Position numbers and translations under genes: made by a program | The notes under the pieces: generated by a model | Databases searched by the model: none | Seen by the model: only the letters and a program-made list of their open reading frames with translations | Told to the model about the DNA's origin: nothing | Assembly (NCBI GenBank): GCA_946183715.1 | Contig: CAMHDB010000077.1 | Span: 1-8,296, forward strand | Direction: 5' to 3' | DNA from: an uncultured Oscillibacter sp. | GTDB lineage: Bacteria; Bacillota; Clostridia; Oscillospirales; Oscillospiraceae | DNA length: 8,296 bases | Shown: in pieces, positions 1 through 5,230 of the stretch | Layout: each line of letters opens with the position of its first letter | How positions within the stretch are numbered: the first letter of the stretch is position 1

Positions 1-375
1 CTAACGAACATCCGCACGAATTACGCCCATCAAATCACAACCGGAATCACGAAACGAGAACCAAGTTTTGTGTGCATGGAGGATTTGAATGTGTCGGGCA
101 TGATGAGCAACCGCCATTTGTCAAAGGCGGTGCAACAGCAAAGTTTCCGGGACTTTCGGAGAATCATGGAGTACAAATGCGCGTGGAATAACATCCGCTT
201 TATCACGGCTGACAGATTCTTTCCGAGTTCCAAACTGTGCTGTCAATGCGGCGCGGTTAAGAGCAATCTTGCATTACGCGAGCGCGTTTACCGTTGCGAA
301 TATTGCGGAAACGTCATTGACCGCGATTTTCAGGCGGCGTTGAATCTCAAAACATACGGAGAAGCCGCCGTATAA
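1..375 (+). CDS. tnpB: TnpB RNA-guided endonuclease, C-terminal part (5' end outside window)
   Basis: This is the last 124 codons of a TnpB (OrfB) protein; frame 1 is open from the first base, so the gene begins upstream. TnpB is the RuvC-type nuclease of IS200/IS605 elements and cuts DNA guided by an RNA made from the element's right end. In the partial protein, the second RuvC acidic residue is E27 in the motif MEDLNV. The zinc ribbon is C80-x2-C83 with C99-x2-C102, and the last RuvC motif is IDRDFQAALNL (residues 106-116). The usual DRDxNAA motif has Gln111 where Asn is normal; otherwise the visible half looks intact and functional. The first RuvC Asp lies upstream of the window. An internal GTG at 70 is not the real start, because homologous sequence (NIRTNYAHQI, residues 3-12) continues before it. 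Confidence 0.93.
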   Translation, partial: LTNIRTNYAHQITTGITKREPSFVCMEDLNVSGMMSNRHLSKAVQQQSFRDFRRIMEYKCAWNNIRFITADRFFPSSKLCCQCGAVKSNLALRERVYRCEYCGNVIDRDFQAALNLKTYGEAAV

Positions 376-540
376 ATCCGCGTCTATTGGTACCGGTTCG
401 TTAGCCGGAAACCGGAAATCTTTGGATTTCCAACGCCTGTGAAGAGTACAAGAACTTGTGAGTAGCCGTCCGGCGAAAGCATACTCGTTGAAGCAGGAAT
501 GGAACAGAAGAGTTTATAACTTTTTGTAAGTTTTCAGTAA
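376..540 (+). ncRNA. Putative omega/re-RNA scaffold of the TnpB element
   Basis: Directly after the tnpB stop there is a dense set of nested stems. CCGGTT (393-398) pairs with AACCGG (410-415). GGAAATC (414-420) pairs with GATTTCC (425-431). CAACG (431-435) pairs with CGTTG (486-490), closing a junction that holds ACAAG/CTTGT (448-452 with 455-459) and a compound stem made of GAGTA/TACTC (460-464 with 482-486) and GCCG/CGGC (465-468 with 471-474). TnpB guide RNAs are known to come from the 3' end of tnpB plus the right end, with the guide copied from the flanking DNA. The guide should therefore begin near 541. The 5' boundary is unknown and may lie inside tnpB. Structure is seen by eye; expression is inferred. 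Confidence 0.6.
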
Positions 541-549
541 CGGCCTGCC

Positions 550-3135
550 ATGAAACGTCTCGTCCTCGGCGTACTGGCCCATGTGGACGCGGGCAAGACC
601 ACGCTCTCGGAGGCGATTCTGCACGAGTGCGGGGTACTGCGCGCGCCCGGACGCGTCGACCACGGCGACGCCTATTTCGACAGCAACCCCCTCGAACGCG
701 AGCGCGGCATCACGATTTACGCGAAATCGACGGTGTTCCAAACCGGCGACCGGGAAGTGTTCCTGCTTGACACCCCCGGACACGTCGACTTTTCCCCGGA
801 GGCCGAACGCGTGTTACGCGTCCTCGACTGCGCCGTGCTGGTTATCAGCGCCACCGACGGCGTACAGGCCCACACCCTGACGCTGTGGCGGCTTCTCGAA
901 CGCTTTCAAGTCCCGGTATTCGTATTCGTGAACAAGACGGACTTGCCGGGAATCGAACGCGCCGCGCTCATGGCGCAACTCAAAGAGAAATTGGACGGCG
1001 GCTGTACGGACTTCGGCGCGGGGGCGGAGAATATCGCGGAGGAGGCCGCGCTTTGCGACGAAACGTTACTCGAACGTTACCTCGAAAGCGGAAGCGTCAC
1101 CGACGACGACTACCGCGCTTTGATAGCGTCGCGGAAGCTGTACCCGTGCTGTTTCGGCTCGGCGCTCAAAGAGAAGGGCGTCGGCGCGTTTCTCGACACC
1201 CTTTCCCGTCTGGCCCCCGACCCCGTGCGCCCGTCCGAATTTGGGGCGCGGGCGTTCAAGATAACCCGCGACGAACGCGGCGCGCGCCTGACATGGTTGA
1301 AAGTCACGGGCGGGACGCTCCGCGCGAAAGCGCGTATCACGGACGCGCCCGACGAGAAAGCAGACCAGATTCGTTTGTACAGCGGCGTCAAATACAGGAC
1401 TGTCGACGAACTCCCGGCGGGGAGTATCTGCGCCGTGACGGGGCTGGCCCACAGTCACGCCGGGGACGGTTTCGGCTTTGAGCGGGGCCGCGCGGGGTTC
1501 GTACTCGAACCCGTGTTCCGCTATCAGGTGCTGACCCCGCCCGATATCGACCCGCATACCGTACTGGTAGCCCTGCGGCAGTTGGAGGAGGAAGACCCCG
1601 CGCTCCGTGTCGAACAGGGCGACACACTGCATGTCCGCCTCATGGGCGAAATTCAGGCGGAAGTGCTCAAACGCGTACTGCTCGACCGCTTCAAACTCCC
1701 GGCGGACTTCGGCCCCGGCGCCATTGTCTACCGGGAGACCATCGCCGCGCCCGCGGAGGGCGTCGGACACTTTGAGCCGTTGCGCCACTACGCGGAAGTG
1801 CGCCTCCTGTTGGAACCGCTCCCGCCCGGGAGTGGTGTCCATTACGCGACGGCCTGTCCGGAGGACGCGCTCGCGCGTAACTGGCAACGCCTTATCCTTA
1901 CGCACCTTGCCGAACGGGAACATGTCGGCGTGTTGACGGGTTCCCCTGTAACGGATATCCGCTTTACGCTGTTGTCCGGACGCGCCCACGAGAAGCATAC
2001 CGAGGGCGGGGACTTCCGCGAGGCGGTGTACCGCGCCGTCCGGCAGGGGCTGATGTCCGCGCAAAGCGTCCTGTTGGAGCCGTGGTACGACTTCCGTCTG
2101 GAAGTACCGTCGGCGCAGGCGGGGCGCGCCCTGAACGACTTCCGGCGTATGGGCGGCGACGCCAACCCCCCGGAGGCGTCCGGCGATACGTCCATTATCA
2201 CAGGTTCCGCCCCCGCCGCCGTACTCAAAGACTACGGCAAGGAAGTCGCGGCCTATACGCACGGCCTCGGACGCTTTTCCTGTCAGGTGTCGACGTTCCG
2301 CCCCTGCGCCAATCAGGCCGACATCGTCGCCCGTACAGGCTACGACCCCGAGCGCGACATCGAAAACCCGTGCGGTTCGGTCTTCTGCGCGCACGGCGCG
2401 GGCTACGTCGTGCCTTGGAATCTGGTTCCGGGCATGGCGCACACCCAGAGCCAGCGCGCCCCCGCCGTACAACAGACGAAAACGCATGCGGCGCGGCCCG
2501 GCCCGGAGACGGAATCGGAGGACAAGGAACTACAGGCCATCTTTGAGCGGACTTACGGGCCAATCCGACAGCGCCGCGACGCCGAAATCAGGGAGCCCCG
2601 CCGGGAAGCGTCCGCGCCGCCCCCGCCGTCCGGCCCCGAATACCTCCTCGCCGACGGCTACAACCTCATTTTCGCGTGGGACGATTTGAAGGCCGTCGCC
2701 CTCGAAAACCTCGACGCCGCGCGCAAGATTCTCTGTGACCTGCTCTGTGACTACCAGTCCATGTGGGGCTGTGCGGTGATAGCCGTATTCGACGCCTACA
2801 AAGTCAAGGGGAATCCGGGTTCCCACGAAAAGTACCACAATATTCACGTCGTCTACACGAAGGAGGCCGAGACCGCCGACGCCTTTATTGAGCGGGCCAC
2901 ATATACCCTCGCGAAGGGGCGGCGCGTGCGCGTCGCGACTTCCGACGGCCCCGAACAGTTGATTATTCTGGGGCACGGGGCCTTACGGGTCTCCGCGACG
3001 CTGTTCAGAGAAGAATTGGAGGCGGCGAAAATCCGCATTGCCGAACTGATTGCGAAAAACAACCGCCACGCGCCGAACGGGGCAGTACGGGCCGCGATGG
3101 AGGCCGCCGAACGCGCCAAATCCGATATGAGTTGA
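550..3135 (+). CDS. TetM/EF-G-like translational GTPase fused to a Rae1 (YacP) NYN ribonuclease domain
   Basis: The product has 861 residues; TetM-type proteins have about 640. Residues 1-~630 form a ribosome-binding GTPase. The P-loop is AHVDAGKT (10-17), switch I ERERGIT (49-55), DTPGH 74-78, NKTD 128-131 and GSA 203-205, followed by EF-G-like domains II to V. The domain IV tip reads GRAHEKHTEGGDFREA (477-492), closer to an EF-G tip than to the SPV loop of TetM, so tetracycline protection is not implied. A Pro/charged linker with a predicted helix (about 635-695) leads to a YacP/Rae1 domain (about 697-835) with LADGYNLI (D702, N705), VFDAYKVKG (D748), EAETADAFIE (E773, D777) and ATSDGPEQ (D799). 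Rae1 of Bacillus subtilis cuts mRNA in the ribosomal A site; a rescue or quality-control role for the fusion is inference. ATG 550 is the only workable start, because in-frame TAA lies at 538-540 and the P-loop follows at once. No Shine-Dalgarno is visible, and an IS end lies about 10 bases upstream. Confidence 0.92.
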   Translation: MKRLVLGVLAHVDAGKTTLSEAILHECGVLRAPGRVDHGDAYFDSNPLERERGITIYAKSTVFQTGDREVFLLDTPGHVDFSPEAERVLRVLDCAVLVISATDGVQAHTLTLWRLLERFQVPVFVFVNKTDLPGIERAALMAQLKEKLDGGCTDFGAGAENIAEEAALCDETLLERYLESGSVTDDDYRALIASRKLYPCCFGSALKEKGVGAFLDTLSRLAPDPVRPSEFGARAFKITRDERGARLTWLKVTGGTLRAKARITDAPDEKADQIRLYSGVKYRTVDELPAGSICAVTGLAHSHAGDGFGFERGRAGFVLEPVFRYQVLTPPDIDPHTVLVALRQLEEEDPALRVEQGDTLHVRLMGEIQAEVLKRVLLDRFKLPADFGPGAIVYRETIAAPAEGVGHFEPLRHYAEVRLLLEPLPPGSGVHYATACPEDALARNWQRLILTHLAEREHVGVLTGSPVTDIRFTLLSGRAHEKHTEGGDFREAVYRAVRQGLMSAQSVLLEPWYDFRLEVPSAQAGRALNDFRRMGGDANPPEASGDTSIITGSAPAAVLKDYGKEVAAYTHGLGRFSCQVSTFRPCANQADIVARTGYDPERDIENPCGSVFCAHGAGYVVPWNLVPGMAHTQSQRAPAVQQTKTHAARPGPETESEDKELQAIFERTYGPIRQRRDAEIREPRREASAPPPPSGPEYLLADGYNLIFAWDDLKAVALENLDAARKILCDLLCDYQSMWGCAVIAVFDAYKVKGNPGSHEKYHNIHVVYTKEAETADAFIERATYTLAKGRRVRVATSDGPEQLIILGHGALRVSATLFREELEAAKIRIAELIAKNNRHAPNGAVRAAMEAAERAKSDMS

Positions 3136-3142
3136 CAATTCC

Positions 3143-3171
3143 GCCTCCCCGGCGACACGGGGAGGCTTTTT
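3143..3171 (+). terminator. Rho-independent terminator of the GTPase-NYN gene
   Basis: A perfect 8-bp stem, GCCTCCCC (3143-3150) with GGGGAGGC (3159-3166), an 8-base loop and then five T (3167-3171). It begins 8 bases after the stop codon, so the GTPase gene is transcribed separately from the next gene. Confidence 0.93.
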
Positions 3172-3338
3172 GCTGTGCCTGACAGGTTCCTTGCCTCCCC
3201 GCCGCGCCGGGTTGGTGTCGCGCGGCGACGGAGGGACATTCCCGCAATTCGTTTCGACGGGAGGCCTTTTGCCGCGCAAAAATCCCACAAAAAGGAAAAT
3301 TGGCTAACGCGTTTTTTCGTCCAAATGACGGAAACCCC
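3172..3338. other. Non-coding region with two hairpins, upstream of the 3339 promoter
   Basis: I see no gene here. Two inverted repeats stand out. In the first, CCTCC (3194-3198) with GGAGG (3230-3234) surrounds GCCGCGC (3201-3207) with GCGCGGC (3220-3226). In the second, TTTTGC (3267-3272) with GCAAAA (3276-3281) has a 3-base loop and is flanked by GGGA (3259-3262) and TCCC (3283-3286). Neither is followed by a convincing T tract on the plus strand. They may be remnants of RNA structure or operator-like sites before the promoter; no function can be assigned. Confidence 0.5.
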
Positions 3339-3367
3339 TTGCAATTACGCACAGCCTTTGCTATAAT
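3339..3367 (+). promoter_or_regulatory. Sigma-A promoter with extended -10 for the SLH-NAGPA gene
   Basis: TTGCAA (-35, 3339-3344) is separated by exactly 17 bases from a perfect TATAAT (-10, 3362-3367), and TG at 3359-3360 adds an extended -10. Transcription should begin near 3374, leaving a leader of about 60 bases before the TTG start at 3433. Confidence 0.88.
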
Positions 3368-3416
3368 AAACGCGCTTTGATTGAGGCTTCTTTCTCTGAA
3401 CTTACATTTTTTTCCG

Positions 3417-3425
3417 AAAGGTGGT
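3417..3425 (+). promoter_or_regulatory. Ribosome binding site that fixes the TTG start at 3433
   Basis: AAAGGTGGT contains AAGGTGGT, which matches 7 of 8 bases of the AAGGAGGT consensus. It sits 7 bases before TTG 3433. The earlier in-frame GTG at 3421 lies inside this site and so cannot be the start. Confidence 0.85.
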
Positions 3426-3432
3426 ATGCCCA

Positions 3433-5154
3433 TTGAAAAAATTACTCCGGCTTTGTACGGCGTTGACTCTGTGCGTCCTGTTCTGCCTGACCTGCGCGCT
3501 CGGAACCGGAGCGGACGCCGAATCTACCGCCAACGCCGACAAACTCTATTCCCTGCACCTGTTCCGGGGTACCGGGGTCAACGATGACGGCTCCCCGGTT
3601 TACAGTCTCGACCGTACCCCCACCCGCCTACAGGGCCTTATCATGATGATTCGTTTCCTCGGAGAAGAGGAAGAAGCCCTTTCCGCCCCCATTGATTCCC
3701 CCTTTACCGATGTCTCCGGCGACGGGGAGGCCTACGTGTCCTACGCCTACAACCACGGCGTGACCAACGGCACGACCGACTCCACGTTCACGCCCGGGGC
3801 GACCCTCTCCGCCAACGCCTACCTCGCGTTCCTGCTCCGCGCGATGGGCTACAGTGAGGCCGACGGCGACTATACGTGGGCGGAAATCTCGTCGTTCGCG
3901 TCCTCGCTGGGAATCCTGTCCGCCGACGACGCCGCGTCCATGAACGCCAACGGCCTCAACCGCGGCGACATGGTGGACTTGAGCTATCGCGCCTTGACCG
4001 CTCCGGTCAAGGGCGGCGAAACCACCCTCGCGCAAGTCCTGCTGGAAAAGGGCGTATTCACGGCGGAAGAAGGCCGCAGCGCCGGGGTTCTGCCCAATTC
4101 CGGACAGCCCGCTCTCCCCGCCATGCCGTGGGAGGCCCCCGCCGACGCCGATTCCACTGTCGAATACGAGAAAAAGAGCGTCCGCACGTCGGAGGGACTT
4201 GTCACCGCGCACGTCCTGACGGTCAACACCCGTAACCCGAAAGTGCGCGTCAAGACCGCGCTCGTCGACAACCGGCTCGGGCACACGGCGTCCTTTACGA
4301 AAATCGTGCAAAATTCCGGCGGGGCCGTGGCGGTCGTCAACGGCAACTTCTTCAATTCCTACAGCGACTTCCAGTCGCCGATAGGCCACGTCATGTCGGG
4401 CGGGGAGTTCCTGTTCGGCAACTCCGGCCTCTCGTCCGTCGGCTTCACCGACGACGGGACAATCTACGTGGGCCGCCCCGCCGTATTCACGCGCCTGACT
4501 TCCGGCGACGACGAGTGGTCGGTGTACGAAATCAACACCGCCGAGCAGGACGACAGCGCCTCCGTGCTCTATACGCCCGCCTACGGAGACCAAGTCACGA
4601 TGAAAAACGGCGGCTGGGCTTTGACTGCCGACCAAGGCGTTATCACCGAATTTTACTCCGTCAGCGCGGGCGCGGCCATCAAGATTCCGCCGGAAGGCTA
4701 CGTCGTCTACATGGGCGGCGGCTACTCCTCCACGCCCTATTTCCGCATCCCGCAGAAGGGCTCCCCGATTTCCACGGAATACTACCTCCGTGTCGCCGAC
4801 GAGGAGGGCTTCGTACTCGACGGCGTGCGCGAAATGGTCTCCGGCGCGCCGCGCCTCGTCAAGGACGGCGAGACCGTCACGGAATTGGAGGCCGGCTTCA
4901 CGGAGTCGCGCTTTACGACCGCTTCCTCGTCGCGTACCGCCATCGGCGTCGACGCCGACGGAAAGCTGCTGCTGATTTCCGTCCCCGCCGGGGCGACCAT
5001 TCAGCAAATGCGCGAGCTGTCGCTGGAACTCGGCTGTGTCGACGCCTTCAACCTCGACGGCGGCGCCTCCAGCGCGATGTACTACAAGGGCAGTTACCTG
5101 ACTGTCCCGAGCCGCGAATTGACCGTGACACTGCAAATTTTCGTGGACGAATAA
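3433..5154 (+). CDS. Secreted SLH-domain phosphodiester glycosidase (NAGPA family)
   Basis: With the TTG start the protein has 573 residues. The start MKKLLRL and a hydrophobic core form a signal peptide, with likely signal peptidase I cleavage after ADA (27-29). Three degenerate S-layer homology segments follow: about 37-80, 88-140 (FTDVSGDGEAY, GVTNGTTDSTFTPG) and 146-190. These normally anchor proteins to cell-wall polymers, although the classic TRAE motif is poorly kept here. Residues about 250-571 are a NAGPA domain (phosphodiester N-acetylglucosaminidase family, also called DUF2233-like). Visible landmarks are VVNGNFF (301-307), SGAPRLV (470-476), SRTAIGVD (500-507) and FNLDGGASSAMYY (539-551). 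Bacterial members are thought to cleave sugar-phosphodiester bonds of envelope glycans; the substrate here is unknown. The gene has its own promoter and probably shares a transcript with the membrane glycosyltransferase gene downstream. Confidence 0.9.
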   Translation: MKKLLRLCTALTLCVLFCLTCALGTGADAESTANADKLYSLHLFRGTGVNDDGSPVYSLDRTPTRLQGLIMMIRFLGEEEEALSAPIDSPFTDVSGDGEAYVSYAYNHGVTNGTTDSTFTPGATLSANAYLAFLLRAMGYSEADGDYTWAEISSFASSLGILSADDAASMNANGLNRGDMVDLSYRALTAPVKGGETTLAQVLLEKGVFTAEEGRSAGVLPNSGQPALPAMPWEAPADADSTVEYEKKSVRTSEGLVTAHVLTVNTRNPKVRVKTALVDNRLGHTASFTKIVQNSGGAVAVVNGNFFNSYSDFQSPIGHVMSGGEFLFGNSGLSSVGFTDDGTIYVGRPAVFTRLTSGDDEWSVYEINTAEQDDSASVLYTPAYGDQVTMKNGGWALTADQGVITEFYSVSAGAAIKIPPEGYVVYMGGGYSSTPYFRIPQKGSPISTEYYLRVADEEGFVLDGVREMVSGAPRLVKDGETVTELEAGFTESRFTTASSSRTAIGVDADGKLLLISVPAGATIQQMRELSLELGCVDAFNLDGGASSAMYYKGSYLTVPSRELTVTLQIFVDE

Positions 5155-5172
5155 AATCAACATTTTCGTGGA
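5137..5172 (+). repeat. 11-bp direct repeat across the stop codon
   Basis: ATTTTCGTGGA occurs at 5137-5147, inside the last codons, and again at 5162-5172, just after the stop; the copies are 25 bases apart start to start. It looks like a small local duplication of the gene end. No function is evident. Confidence 0.6.
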
Positions 5173-5178
5173 TAACCA

Positions 5179-5214
5179 AGCAGAAGCGCGGGAAACGTCG
5201 CCCGCGCTTCTGCT
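5179..5214. other. Strong intergenic hairpin without a U tract
   Basis: AGCAGAAGCGCGGG (5179-5192) pairs perfectly over 14 bp with CCCGCGCTTCTGCT (5201-5214), with an 8-base loop. The next bases are GTGACAGGAGA, so there is no T run, and the ribosome binding site of the next gene starts 5 bases later. It could be a weak or partial terminator, or a processing or stability element setting the ratio of the two genes. Its closeness to the ribosome binding site may also affect translation of the downstream gene. Confidence 0.75.
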
Positions 5215-5219
5215 GTGAC

Positions 5220-5225
5220 AGGAGA
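5220..5225 (+). promoter_or_regulatory. Ribosome binding site of the membrane glycosyltransferase gene
   Basis: AGGAGA lies 5 bases before ATG 5231 and supports that start. It stands just outside the base of the 14-bp hairpin. Confidence 0.75.
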
Positions 5226-5230
5226 TTCCC

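Larger units (their letters stand above)
1..540 (+). mobile_element. Right part of an IS200/IS605-family (IS1341-like) element
   Basis: The stretch holds the 3' part of a tnpB gene followed by about 165 bases of structured non-coding DNA, the usual arrangement at the right end of IS200/IS605 elements. The left end and any Y1 transposase tnpA lie outside the window. The composition is visibly more AT-rich than the very GC-rich genes downstream, which supports acquisition by transfer. The right boundary is estimated, not proven. Near 511-540 there is an AT-rich tract with a small hairpin (AACTT 518-522 with AAGTT 528-532), and GC-rich host-like sequence starts at 541. Elements of this family make no target duplication and have no terminal inverted repeats, so the end cannot be fixed from this copy alone. 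Confidence 0.75.

Noticed and set aside
488..520. Outward promoter in the IS right end (TTGAAG 488-493, TATAAC 515-520)
   Set aside because: The spacer is 21 bases, too long for a good sigma-A promoter, and the match is imperfect; left unannotated though it could be weakly active.
376..540. CRISPR array or tRNA in the structured region after tnpB
   Set aside because: There are no regularly spaced repeats and no cloverleaf or CCA-type end; the stems fit an IS right end instead.
550..2440. Calling the GTPase a tetracycline-resistance gene (tetM/tetO/tetW)
   Set aside because: The domain IV tip differs from that of true protection proteins and a nuclease domain is attached; similarity alone supports only the superfamily.
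1066..2487. Long 473-codon open frame on the minus strand opposite the GTPase gene
   Set aside because: Its product is Arg/Val/Gly-rich with no recognisable domain and it lies wholly inside a well-supported gene; such antisense frames are expected in GC-rich codon usage.
3421..3432. GTG at 3421 as the start of the SLH-NAGPA protein
   Set aside because: It lies within the AAGGTGGT ribosome binding site, while TTG 3433 has ideal spacing and gives a proper MKKLL signal peptide start.
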